64,000 bases of DNA from Oleiagrimonas sp963817755 (lineage in GTDB: Bacteria > Pseudomonadota > Gammaproteobacteria > Xanthomonadales > Rhodanobacteraceae). Positions 1-9,551 of this stretch are shown here, piece by piece. Position 1 is the stretch's first letter. Each line of letters opens with the position of its first letter. The position numbers and the translations under genes were made by a program. The stretch covers positions 185,573 to 249,572 of the forward strand of contig CAWFPB010000005.1 in the NCBI GenBank assembly GCA_963817755.1. The letters run 5' to 3'. Under the pieces are notes generated by a model that was given only the letters and a program-made list of their open reading frames with translations, was not told where the DNA came from and did not search any database.

Positions 1-659
1 ACTTCAGCGTCGCCCAGACCGGCTGGCCCAAGCTCGACCCGTTCGCCGACGTGTTCCAGCCGGACCACCCGGCGCCGGTGCGCTCGCCACCGGTGATCCT
101 GTACCACTCGACCTTCTCGCCCTCCTGGAGCGCGGCCGAGACCCTCCACGACGAGGTCAAGCGCCTGTCGCGCGACGGCCGCTGGCGCTGGATCGTCACC
201 TTCCACCCGAAGATGAACGCCGAGACCGTGGCGCGCTACAGGGCCCTGGAGAACGAGCACCTGACGTTCGCCACCAACGACAACATCCTGGAGCTGTTCC
301 CGCAGGTCGACATGATGTGCTCGGACACCTCCTCGGCGCTCAACGAATTCCTGCTCACCGGCAAGCCGGTGGTGACCTTCAACAACCGCCGTCCGGGCCC
401 CCAGCTGATCGACATCCATGATGCAGCCGATTTCGAACCGGCGATCGCACGCGCACTGTCGCGGCCGCCGGAGCTGATGGCCGCCATCCGCGACTACGGC
501 CGAGCCATCCACCCCTACCATGACGGCCGCTCCAGCGAACGCGTGCTCGACGCGGTGGAAGCGTTCATCGCCGGCGGCGGCCGCAACCGCAAGCGCAAGC
601 CCGCCAACTTCTGGCGCAAGCTGAAGATCCGCCGCCGCATCGGCTACTGGGGCCGCTGA
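1..659 (+). CDS. CDP-glycerol glycerophosphotransferase-like protein (5' end missing)
   Basis: The frame is open from the first bases of the window, so the gene starts upstream and only about 218 C-terminal residues are seen. The segment VDMMCSDTSSALNEFLLTGK followed by PVVTF matches the C-terminal, CDP-binding half of the TagB/TagF (CDP-glycerol:polyglycerophosphate glycerophosphotransferase) family, whose GT-B fold ends in a D-x-S-S motif. HPKMN fits the preceding family motif HP. The C-terminus is very basic (RKRKP, RRRIGYWGR), suggesting membrane or phospholipid contact. In Gram-negative bacteria such proteins modify surface polysaccharides or lipids. The actual substrate cannot be read here. 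It is followed after 30 nt by a membrane glycosyltransferase on the same strand, fitting an envelope-glycan role. Confidence 0.75.
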   Translation, partial: FSVAQTGWPKLDPFADVFQPDHPAPVRSPPVILYHSTFSPSWSAAETLHDEVKRLSRDGRWRWIVTFHPKMNAETVARYRALENEHLTFATNDNILELFPQVDMMCSDTSSALNEFLLTGKPVVTFNNRRPGPQLIDIHDAADFEPAIARALSRPPELMAAIRDYGRAIHPYHDGRSSERVLDAVEAFIAGGGRNRKRKPANFWRKLKIRRRIGYWGR

Positions 660-689
660 CGCCCCGCCCTCTTCCACGACGCAGGTTCC

Positions 690-2414
690 ATGCTTCCCAG
701 GCACTATTCACGCTCTGAACACCTGCGCGCCCTGTGGCCCTGGCTGCCGCTGTGGCTGGTGCTGGCCCTGCTGGCCATCTTCGCCCACGGGCCGATGCCG
801 ATGTACTCGACCCGCACCCTGGCCGTGGCCTGGGAAATGTGGAGCGGCCACCACTGGATCGTGCCCTGGTTCAACGGCGCCCCCTACAGCCAGAAGGTGC
901 CGCTGCTGTACTGGCTGATCCATGCCGGCTGGTCGGTCACCGGCGTCAACGACGTGTGGCCGCGACTGCTGGAAGTGGGCTTCGGCGCCACCGAACTGGT
1001 CCTGGCCGCGACCCTGGCGCGACGCCTGTTCCCGGACCGTCCGTGGGTCGCCCGGGCCACGCCGTGGATGCTGGCGGCGCTGGCCTATGCGTTCCTGTTC
1101 AGCCTGCAGATCATGTACGAGGTGCTGCTGGCGGTGTGCGTGCTGTCGGCCCTGTTGAGCCTGGTGCCGACCGCGCGCCGCGCCCGGCCGCGCTGGTGGC
1201 TGTTCGGCCTGTGGATCGGCGCCGGCCTGCTGGCCAAGGGGCCGGTGATGCTGCTGCACGTGGCCTTCCCGTGGCTGCTCGGCCCGCTGTGGAGCGAGCA
1301 CGCGCGTCGCCACAAGGCCCGCTGGTACGGCTTCGGCGGCCTGGCCGTGCTGGGCGGACTGGCCATGCTGGCGGCCTGGCTGGTGCCGGCCATCCACCTC
1401 GGCGGCGAGGCCTACCGCAACGCGCTGCTGTTCAAGCAGACCGGCGGCCGCGTGGTCGATTCCTTCGCCCACGCCCAGCCGGCATGGTGGTACCTGGCCT
1501 GGCTGCCGGTCCTGCTGTTCCCGTTCGCGGCCTGGCCGCGCGCCTGGGTCGCGGTGGCCACGCTGCGCCGCCCGCTGGAACCGGGGCTGCGCTTCCTGCT
1601 GTGCTGGTTGCTGCCGGTGTTGCTGGGCTTCTCGCTGATCAGCGGCAAGCAGCTGTACTACCCGCTGCCCGAGTACGGCGGCGCGGTGATGCTGCTGGCC
1701 GCCGCCATCGCGGTGCTGCGCGAGCGCCGGCCGCGCCTGGCGGCCTCGTCCTGGCTGGGCAGCTGGCCGCTGGCGCTGGGCAGCGTGGCCACCGGCCTGT
1801 TCCTGCTGGCGCTGCCGGACCTGGCCGGCCACCCGCCGTTCACCAGCCACTGGCTGGTGGACCTGGCCGGCTACAGCCGCTTTTTCGGCGTCGTGTACCT
1901 GCTGCTCGGCGCCTTGCTGTTCCTGCGCGGGCGTGGCGAGATGCGCCGCATCGCCGTCGCCGGGCTGGTCGGCGCCTTCGCCTTCAATACCCTGTTCACC
2001 CTGACCCTGTGGATGCCCTATGACCTGAGCGCGCCCAGTGCCCTGCTCGCCCGGGCACGCGCCCAGGGTCATGCCCTGGCCAGCGTCGGCCATCCCGAGG
2101 GCCAGTTCACCTTCGCCGCCCGCCTGCGCCAGCCGATCCGGTCCCTGCGCGACAGCCGGGCCATCGAGCGCTTTGCCCGGCAGCATCCGGACGGCCTGAT
2201 CGTCACCTACCCCGACAGCCACGGGCTGCAGCCGGACAACCTGCGCTACGCGCTGCTGGTGCAGCCGTTCCGTGGCGACTGGCTGGTGGTCTGGAAGGCC
2301 AGCACCCTGGCCGCGATCCGCGCCGGCGAGACCCCGCCCGAGCCGGACCAGCCCACGCGCCTGCTGCCCTCGCCCGACTACTGGCGCTATCGCGCCTTGC
2401 GAGCCCGCGGATGA
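690..2414 (+). CDS. GT39/ArnT-like membrane glycosyltransferase
   Basis: 574 aa polytopic membrane protein with about a dozen hydrophobic segments. The N-terminal loop after the first helix (MYSTRTLAVAWEMW, then NGAPYSQKVPLLYWL) is the pattern of the GT-C, ArnT/PMT-like (PF13231) family, where a periplasmic loop with acidic residues binds a polyprenyl-phosphate-linked sugar. It should transfer a sugar from undecaprenyl-phosphate to lipid A, glycan or protein in the periplasm. The acceptor is unknown. An AGG lies just upstream of the ATG. The stop overlaps the start of the downstream TPR gene (ATGA), indicating translational coupling. It may belong to the same transcription unit as the upstream glycerophosphotransferase-like gene. 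Confidence 0.8.
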   Translation: MLPRHYSRSEHLRALWPWLPLWLVLALLAIFAHGPMPMYSTRTLAVAWEMWSGHHWIVPWFNGAPYSQKVPLLYWLIHAGWSVTGVNDVWPRLLEVGFGATELVLAATLARRLFPDRPWVARATPWMLAALAYAFLFSLQIMYEVLLAVCVLSALLSLVPTARRARPRWWLFGLWIGAGLLAKGPVMLLHVAFPWLLGPLWSEHARRHKARWYGFGGLAVLGGLAMLAAWLVPAIHLGGEAYRNALLFKQTGGRVVDSFAHAQPAWWYLAWLPVLLFPFAAWPRAWVAVATLRRPLEPGLRFLLCWLLPVLLGFSLISGKQLYYPLPEYGGAVMLLAAAIAVLRERRPRLAASSWLGSWPLALGSVATGLFLLALPDLAGHPPFTSHWLVDLAGYSRFFGVVYLLLGALLFLRGRGEMRRIAVAGLVGAFAFNTLFTLTLWMPYDLSAPSALLARARAQGHALASVGHPEGQFTFAARLRQPIRSLRDSRAIERFARQHPDGLIVTYPDSHGLQPDNLRYALLVQPFRGDWLVVWKASTLAAIRAGETPPEPDQPTRLLPSPDYWRYRALRARG

Positions 2415-2752
2415 ACGCCGCGCGCATCGAGAGCCTGCAAGCCCAGGTCGACGGCCCACGCGACGGGGCCCTGCTGCGCTTCGCCCTGGCCAGTGCGCTG
2501 CTGGAAGCGTCACGCCACGCGGAGGCCTGCACACAGTTACGCGCCGCGCTGGATTTCGATCCCGGCTATTCGGCGGCCTGGAAGCTGCTGGGCAAGGCAC
2601 ACCTGGCCGCCGGTGACCGCGACGCCGCGGCCACGGCCTGGCGCGAGGGCATCGCCGCCGCCCAGGCGCGCGGCGACAAGCAGGCCCAGAAGGAAATGCA
2701 GGTGTTCCTGCGTCGCCTGGAACGCGGCGGCCGGGGCCCTCACTCGCGGTAG
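2411..2752 (+). CDS. small TPR-repeat protein
   Basis: 113 aa, starting inside the ATGA overlap with the glycosyltransferase gene. It contains about two tetratricopeptide units: ALLEASRHAEACTQLRAALD, FDPGYSAAWKLLGKAHLAAG and DRDAAATAWREGI have the characteristic W/L-G-Y/A-F-A-P spacing. There is no signal peptide, so it is probably a cytoplasmic adaptor. Similar small TPR proteins are frequent in Xanthomonadales as hypothetical proteins. Its 3' end overlaps the convergent acyltransferase gene by 13 nt. Confidence 0.75.
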   Translation: MNAARIESLQAQVDGPRDGALLRFALASALLEASRHAEACTQLRAALDFDPGYSAAWKLLGKAHLAAGDRDAAATAWREGIAAAQARGDKQAQKEMQVFLRRLERGGRGPHSR

Positions 2753-3630
2753 GGATTGTCCTCGCCCGGCGCCGGCGGCGTGAAACGCCGGTAGGTCCAC
2801 TGGTACTGCGTGAAGGCCCGCTCGACGCACATTTGCACGCCCCGGTTGAGCGCCGCGCAGGCGCGGTCCGGATCGGCGTCGTCCAGCCCTTCCGGTGCCG
2901 GGATCAGGTGGATGCGATAGCCGGCCCCGCGCGGCAGGCGTTCGGCGAACGAGAACAGTACCGTGGCGCCGGTACGCGCGGCCAGGCGCGGCAGCAGCAC
3001 CATGGTCAGCGCGCGCCGCCCGTAGAACGGTGCATATCGCCCCTCGCCCTGGCGCGGCTTCTGGTCCGGCAGGATGCCGATCGTGCCTCCCGCGGCCAGC
3101 CGCTTGAACAAGGTGCGCACGCCCGCACCCTCGGCGCGTACCTGCTCCGGCGCAAGGTCCCCGCGCACCTTGCGCAACAGCGCCTCCAGCGCCTTGACGT
3201 GCGGGGGCCGGTACAGGATCGCCATCGGCGTGCGACTGCACAGCCAGTAGTTGAGCAGCTCCCAGCAGCCCAGGTGCGGCGCGGCGATGATCACGCCCTT
3301 GCCCTGCTCCAGGGCGGCGCTGAAATGCTCCTCCCCACACACTTCGCGCACACGCCGCAGCGCACGTCGCGCACCACCGCCCCACACGCTGGCCATCTCC
3401 ATCACCGAGCGCCCATGCTCGCGCAGGCACGCATCCGCCAGGCGTCGCTGCGCCGGCGGCGAAAGCTCCGGCCGCGCGATCGCCACGTTCGCCCGCGCGT
3501 TGCGTGCGGCGCTCGCGCCCATCCAGCCCAGCAACCGCCCCAGCCCACCCCCGATCGCATGCAGCACGCGCAGAGGCAACAACGCCAGCAGGCGCAGCAG
3601 GAGATAGACGAGAGCAATGTCGGGACGCAT
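2740..3630 (-). CDS. LpxL/HtrB-type lysophospholipid acyltransferase
   Basis: 296 aa from the ATG at 3630 (MRPDIALVYLL). The open frame runs further upstream but into a GGGAATGG-type repeat, so the inner start is preferred. The protein begins with a membrane anchor and carries the HX4D/E catalytic motif as APHLGCWELLNYW, followed by a second motif with GTIGILPDQKP, both typical of the LpxL/LpxM (HtrB/MsbB, PF03279) family. These enzymes transfer a secondary acyl chain from acyl-ACP to the Kdo2-lipid A precursor at the inner membrane. The length fits the family (about 300 aa). It is convergent with the TPR gene and divergent from dtd. Acyl-chain specificity (lauroyl or other) cannot be told. 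Confidence 0.88.
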   Translation of the reverse strand: MRPDIALVYLLLRLLALLPLRVLHAIGGGLGRLLGWMGASAARNARANVAIARPELSPPAQRRLADACLREHGRSVMEMASVWGGGARRALRRVREVCGEEHFSAALEQGKGVIIAAPHLGCWELLNYWLCSRTPMAILYRPPHVKALEALLRKVRGDLAPEQVRAEGAGVRTLFKRLAAGGTIGILPDQKPRQGEGRYAPFYGRRALTMVLLPRLAARTGATVLFSFAERLPRGAGYRIHLIPAPEGLDDADPDRACAALNRGVQMCVERAFTQYQWTYRRFTPPAPGEDNPYRE

Positions 3631-3650
3631 CCGGCAAGTGTAGCGAAGAG

Positions 3651-3680
3651 CCGGGAATGGAGAATGGGAAATCGGGAATG
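3651..3680 (+). repeat. GGGAATGG-type purine-rich repeat, copy 1
   Basis: A run of GGGAATGGAGAATGGGAAAT type units, built of GGGAATGG/GGGAATC words. It lies in the lpxL-dtd intergenic space. An inverted copy is found at 3735-3763, so the two could pair across a loop of about 54 nt. Similar runs occur at 28349 and 43122. Confidence 0.7.
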
Positions 3681-3734
3681 TGGCCGCCATCGATACCCTT
3701 ACGCTTGCGATGCGGCTTGTTCTACGCTCTAACG

Positions 3735-3763
3735 ATTCTCCATTCCCCACTCCCCATTCCCGG
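3735..3763 (-). repeat. GGGAATGG-type purine-rich repeat, copy 2 (inverted)
   Basis: Reverse complement of the same word family (ATTCTCCATTCCCCACTCCC). It ends 7 nt before the dtd ATG, so it occupies the ribosome-binding region of dtd, which otherwise shows no clear Shine-Dalgarno sequence. Confidence 0.7.
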
Positions 3764-3770
3764 CCTGCCC

Positions 3771-4211
3771 ATGATCGCCCTCATCCAGCGCGTTACCGAA
3801 GCCCGCGTCGACGTCGACGCGGAGACCGTCGGCGCCATCGGTCCCGGCCTGCTGGCGCTGGTGGCGGTGGAACCCGACGACGGCGAAAAGCAGGCACGGC
3901 GCATGCTCGAGCGCCTGCTCGGCTACCGGGTGTTCGCGGACGACGATGGCCGCATGAACCGCTCGCTGGCCGACACCGGTGGCGGACTGCTGCTGGTCAG
4001 CCAGTTCACCCTGGCCGCCGACACCCGCAAGGGCATGCGCCCCAGTTTCACCGGCGCCGCCAGCCCGGAACACGGCCGGCGCTGGTTCGACCGGCTGGTC
4101 GAACTGGCGCGCACAGCGCATCCGGGGGTGGAAATCGGCCGCTTCGGTGCCCATATGTGTATCAGCCTGGTCAATGACGGCCCCGTCACCTTCTGGCTGA
4201 CGGCACGGTGA
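3771..4211 (+). CDS. dtd: D-aminoacyl-tRNA deacylase
   Basis: 146 aa from the ATG at 3771 (MIALIQRVTEARV), the usual length for DTD. The open frame extends upstream through repeat DNA and is not coding there. Diagnostic motifs are present: SQFTLAADTRKGMRPSFTGA (the SQFTL catalytic strand) and the Gly-cis-Pro loop in VNDGPVTF near the C-terminus. DTD removes D-amino acids, and glycine mis-charged on tRNA-Ala, from tRNA in the cytoplasm, protecting translation. It stands alone here, divergent from the acyltransferase and followed by the rpoD promoter region. Confidence 0.95.
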   Translation: MIALIQRVTEARVDVDAETVGAIGPGLLALVAVEPDDGEKQARRMLERLLGYRVFADDDGRMNRSLADTGGGLLLVSQFTLAADTRKGMRPSFTGAASPEHGRRWFDRLVELARTAHPGVEIGRFGAHMCISLVNDGPVTFWLTAR

Positions 4212-4388
4212 GTCTCCCCGACTTTTCCGACCGCGATCCGCGCCCCGCGCGGGTCGCGGTCCATGGGGTCATCGGCGAGGCAACGGCAACCGCCGGCAGA
4301 AGGCGCTGCAAACCCTTGTCGGGCATGCTTTTTGCTTCGCCGTCCGGGTTGGAATAGTCGCTTGAATACTGGCTAAAACATCACCATC

Positions 4389-4397
4389 TGGTATACT
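4389..4397 (+). promoter_or_regulatory. extended -10 promoter element of rpoD
   Basis: TGGTATACT: a TGN extension directly in front of TATACT, 29 nt before the rpoD ATG. The position 17 nt further upstream (CTGGCT) is a weak match to a -35 box, which is normal for extended -10 promoters. Inferred from sequence only. Confidence 0.5.
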
Positions 4398-4426
4398 GAA
4401 CGGTTCCGGGTCCCACGGTTTCATCC

Positions 4427-6316
<1,890 letters not shown>

Positions 6317-6341
6317 GCCATTCGCCACGCACGATCCGGAG

Positions 6342-6368
6342 ACGGCCGCCGCAGGCGGCCGTTTTCGT
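6342..6368 (+). terminator. rho-independent terminator of rpoD
   Basis: Perfect 9-bp stem ACGGCCGCC / GGCGGCCGT with a GCA loop, followed by a short T-rich tail (TTTCGTT), 25 nt after the rpoD stop. Confidence 0.85.
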
Positions 6369-6556
6369 TGCCGGACTTCGCAGCACCCGGTGTGAGCGGG
6401 ATTCAAGCCGGACACGCACAACTTTCAGTGGTGCTCAGGCCGTGTCGAACGCATCATGGAACGGTCGCAGGGACGCCCGTGTCCCGGCCTTCGACCACAC
6501 CCGCGCCCCGGGCGTGCACCGCCCGCCCCCACCCCGAGTTCGACCAGGTATCGTCC

Positions 6557-7513
6557 GTGTCCAAGATCCATTCCGCATCCCATTCGCACGCATCGATGCG
6601 CAGCGGCCTGCTGTTCGGCCTGGCCTGCTACGGCATCTGGGGCGTGCTGCCGCTGTATTTCCAGCGCCTGGCCTTCGCCTCGGACCTGGAGATCGTCGGC
6701 AACCGCACGCTGTGGACGCTGCTGATCTGCGCGGCGATCCTGCTACTCACCGGGACCCTGCGCCAAGTCGTCGAAACGTTCCGCAACCCGCGACGGCTCG
6801 CCTTCATGGCCATCGCCGCCGCGCTGATCGGCGCCAACTGGCTGATCTACGTCTACGCCGCCAACCACCGCCAGGTGCAGCAGGCCTCGCTGGGCTACTT
6901 CACCAACCCGATCCTCACCGTGGGCCTGGGCGTGCTGATCCTGAAGGAGCAACTGCGCCCGCTGCAGTGGGTCGCCATGGGCATCGGCGGGCTTGCGGTG
7001 CTGGTGATCGCCGTCGGCGATGGCCAGCTGCCGTGGATCGCGCTGGGCCTGGCCTTCAGCTTCGGCCTGTACGGCCTGGCCAAGAGCTACGCCGGCCGCC
7101 ACACCGGCGCGGTCGCCAGCCTGGGCATCGAGACCCTGCTGCTGGCGCCGTTCGCCATCGCCGCGCTGGCCTGGCTGCACGGTCGCGGCCAGACCCACTT
7201 CACCACCGAGGGCGCGCGCAGCATGCTGTGGCTGGCCTCCACCGGCATCGTCACCGCTGCTCCACTGATCTTCTTCGCCGCCGCCGCGCGCCGCCTGCCG
7301 CTGAGCATCGTCGGCATGATGCAGTACATGGCGCCGACGCTGCAGTTCATCATCGCGGTGGCCATCAACCACGAGCCGATGCCGCCCAGCCACTGGCTCG
7401 GCTTCGGCATCATCTGGCTGGCCCTGGCCGTGCTCACCGGCGATGCGCTGCACCACAACCGCCGCCGCGCGCGCCATCGCCGCGCCGAAGCGGCCGCCCG
7501 GGCAGCCGGCTGA
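6557..7513 (+). CDS. rarD: RarD-family EamA transporter
   Basis: 318 aa from a GTG at 6557, which has an AGG about 8 nt upstream. An ATG at 6596 is the alternative and would remove 13 polar residues. The longer open frame upstream overlaps the rpoD terminator and is not coding. It shows ten hydrophobic helices with EamA/DMT features: GLLFGLACYGIWGVLPLYF at the start, then ANWLIYVYAANH, LGYFTNPILTVGLGVLILKE and MMQYMAPTLQF, which are signatures of the RarD protein (TIGR00688). The family exports or imports small metabolites across the inner membrane. RarD was linked to chloramphenicol sensitivity in Pseudomonas, but the physiological substrate is unknown. Confidence 0.88.
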   Translation: MSKIHSASHSHASMRSGLLFGLACYGIWGVLPLYFQRLAFASDLEIVGNRTLWTLLICAAILLLTGTLRQVVETFRNPRRLAFMAIAAALIGANWLIYVYAANHRQVQQASLGYFTNPILTVGLGVLILKEQLRPLQWVAMGIGGLAVLVIAVGDGQLPWIALGLAFSFGLYGLAKSYAGRHTGAVASLGIETLLLAPFAIAALAWLHGRGQTHFTTEGARSMLWLASTGIVTAAPLIFFAAAARRLPLSIVGMMQYMAPTLQFIIAVAINHEPMPPSHWLGFGIIWLALAVLTGDALHHNRRRARHRRAEAAARAAG

Positions 7514-7558
7514 CCTCCAAGGCCATCGCGGGACACGCTACACTTCACGCCCGGCGAG

Positions 7559-7634
<76 letters not shown>

Positions 7635-7645
7635 ACGCATGCCCG

Positions 7646-7663
7646 ACCCCGCATCGGGGTTCG
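7646..7663 (+). terminator. possible terminator hairpin after the tRNA
   Basis: ACCCCG-CAT-CGGGGT stem-loop 12 nt after the tRNA 3' end, followed only by TCG. It is weak as an intrinsic terminator but well placed. Confidence 0.35.
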
Positions 7664-7855
7664 CAGCAAACCCGTTCTGGCGCGCAGGCGCATGCCTGGT
7701 TCGCCGAGGGCCGCATCCGCGCTTGTGGGCGACAGCCATCCTGCGCCGTCACCGTCGACGCCCGGCCCTGGCTGGCACGGATCGACAAAGGCACTGAACC
7801 GGGCCCGGTTTGCCTCTACCATGGGCCTTTCACTGCTTACGGAAAAGGCGGACGC

Positions 7856-8476
7856 ATGCTGGAGAAATGGTTGGCCCTGCTCGCCGGCGCGATCATCGCG
7901 GTGATCTCGCGAATGGGATACCTGGGCATCGTGCTGCTGATGGGCATCGAGAGTGCCTGCATTCCCCTGCCCTCCGAGGTCATCATGCCGTTTTCAGGCT
8001 ACCTGGTATTCCAGGGCACGCTGTCGCTGGGCATGGTGGCCCTGGCCGGCGCGCTCGGTTGCCTGCTCGGCTCGTGGCTGGCCTATGCCATCGGCGCGTG
8101 GGGTGGCCGGCCGCTGATCGAGCGCTACGGCAAGTACGTGCTGATCTCCCGCCACGACCTCGACCTGGCCGATCGCTGGTTCCAGCGCCATGGCGACATC
8201 ACCATCCTCGTCGGCCGCCTGCTGCCGGTGATCCGCACCTTCATCGCCTTTCCGGCCGGCGTGGTGCGCATGTCGCCCTGGCGATTCAGCCTGTACACCT
8301 TCCTCGGCTCGCTGGTCTGGTGTTGGGGACTGGCATGGATCGGCATGAAAATGGGCGAGCACTGGGACACGCTGGGCGTCTATTTCCACCGCTTCGACGG
8401 ACTGATGGTCGCGGGCATCGTCATCGCCCTGGCGATGTACGTGTGGCGGCACGTCCGCCAGCTGCGTCGTGGCTGA
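7856..8476 (+). CDS. DedA family membrane protein
   Basis: 206 aa from the ATG at 7856, preceded by GGAAAAGG. The open frame upstream includes the tRNA and is not coding. Family hallmarks: ESACIPLPSEVIMPFSGYL near the N-terminus (the E-x-x-x-P-x-P-x-E reentrant loop), and later VGRLLPVIRTFIAFPAGVVRM, matching the second half-site G-R-x-x-P-x-x-R-T-x-x-x-x-x-A-G. DedA (SNARE-associated/VTT) proteins are inner-membrane proteins. Some flip undecaprenyl-phosphate or phospholipids, and they affect envelope stress and resistance to cationic peptides. It has no operon partner. The following 294 nt up to the next gene contain nothing I recognise except a TATGAT -10-like box at 8706. Confidence 0.92.
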   Translation: MLEKWLALLAGAIIAVISRMGYLGIVLLMGIESACIPLPSEVIMPFSGYLVFQGTLSLGMVALAGALGCLLGSWLAYAIGAWGGRPLIERYGKYVLISRHDLDLADRWFQRHGDITILVGRLLPVIRTFIAFPAGVVRMSPWRFSLYTFLGSLVWCWGLAWIGMKMGEHWDTLGVYFHRFDGLMVAGIVIALAMYVWRHVRQLRRG

Positions 8477-8770
8477 GCGGCGGGCGTCCGGCCTGGTGTC
8501 GCTTGCCAGGTGGAAGGGCGTACCTGCGCCCCATCACCCGCGCCCATGCCTTCCTGGAGTGTCCCGGCAGCGTCCGCCAGGATGACGGCTCCGATTGCAG
8601 GACGAGGCCATTGGCCTGGCGGATGGCATGGAGCACAGGATCGAACGCTTCCGGCCGAACGACGCACCGCTCGGCCATCCGTCCTGGCGCGGCCGGACAA
8701 CTCTGTATGATCGGGTCCTCGCCAGCACCCTGCCCGTGCACGGGCTCCTGGCCGGTCCACCGGAGTCATC

Positions 8771-9481
8771 GTGAGCCCTTTTCCCGACCATCCGCGCCAC
8801 CCGCGCTTCGCCGACACGCCGGTGGCCATCTTCGATCTCGACGGCACCCTGATCGACACCGCATGGGACGTGGCCGAGGCCCTCAACCCGACCCTGCGCG
8901 AACACGGCCTGCCCACGCTCGACCGGGTGCAGGCGGCCGCCCTGATGGGCCACGGCCTGCGGCGGTTCGCCGAGGGCGCATTCGCCCTGCATGCACGCAC
9001 GGCCGAGGAACGGGACATTGCCGCCTTCGTCGATCGCTATGCGCACCACCCCGTCGTGCACACGCAGCCCTACCCCGGCGTGCGCGAAACCCTGGTGCAG
9101 CTGGCGTCCGACGGCTGGAAGCTGCTCGTGTGCACCAACAAGCTCGAGCACCTGGCCACGGATATCCTGCAGCGCCTGGACCTGCTGGCGCACTTCGACG
9201 CCATCTGCGGCAGCGACCGGACCCCGGCGAAGAAACCCGATCCGCGACACCTGCAGGCCACCCTGGCCCGTGCCGGCCTGACCGACCACCCCGCGGTCAT
9301 GGTGGGCGATTTCACCACCGATCTGGAGGCCGCGCGCGCCTTCGGTATTCCCGGCGTGTTCGCGCACTGGGGCTACGGCGCACCGGAGCTCGCCGCGCGG
9401 GCCACGGCCAGTGCGGAACGCTTTGCCGAACTGCCCACATTGCTGCCGCAGCTGCTGGACGCCGCACCCGGGCGCCACTGA
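8771..9481 (+). CDS. HAD-family phosphatase, phosphoglycolate-phosphatase-like
   Basis: 236 aa, GTG start with GGAG 5 nt upstream. HAD motifs: motif I FDLDGTLIDT (nucleophile and acid Asp), motif II VCTNK, motif III Lys in KKPDP, motif IV VGDFTTDLEAARAFG. The alpha-helical cap between motifs I and II is of type C1, as in Gph/PGMB proteins. It most resembles phosphoglycolate phosphatases, which salvage 2-phosphoglycolate from DNA repair, but HAD substrate specificity is hard to predict and other sugar phosphates are possible. Confidence 0.82.
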   Translation: MSPFPDHPRHPRFADTPVAIFDLDGTLIDTAWDVAEALNPTLREHGLPTLDRVQAAALMGHGLRRFAEGAFALHARTAEERDIAAFVDRYAHHPVVHTQPYPGVRETLVQLASDGWKLLVCTNKLEHLATDILQRLDLLAHFDAICGSDRTPAKKPDPRHLQATLARAGLTDHPAVMVGDFTTDLEAARAFGIPGVFAHWGYGAPELAARATASAERFAELPTLLPQLLDAAPGRH

Positions 9482-9551
9482 ACGCCCCCCTTTCACCGAT
9501 GCCGCGGCTCGTGCTTGCATGTATGCCGGGCATGGACCGGAAACCCGTCGC

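Noticed and set aside
708..2600. Long antisense open frames such as 708-2600, 4421-6421, 17532-20333 and 29174-33250 on the minus strand
   Set aside because: They lie opposite strongly conserved genes, lack family motifs and have Gln/Arg/His/Gly-rich composition typical of shadow frames in GC-rich DNA.
8421..8741. Minus-strand 106-aa open frame between dedA and the HAD gene
   Set aside because: No recognisable motif, overlaps the 3' end of dedA and lacks a ribosome-binding site. Treated as non-coding.
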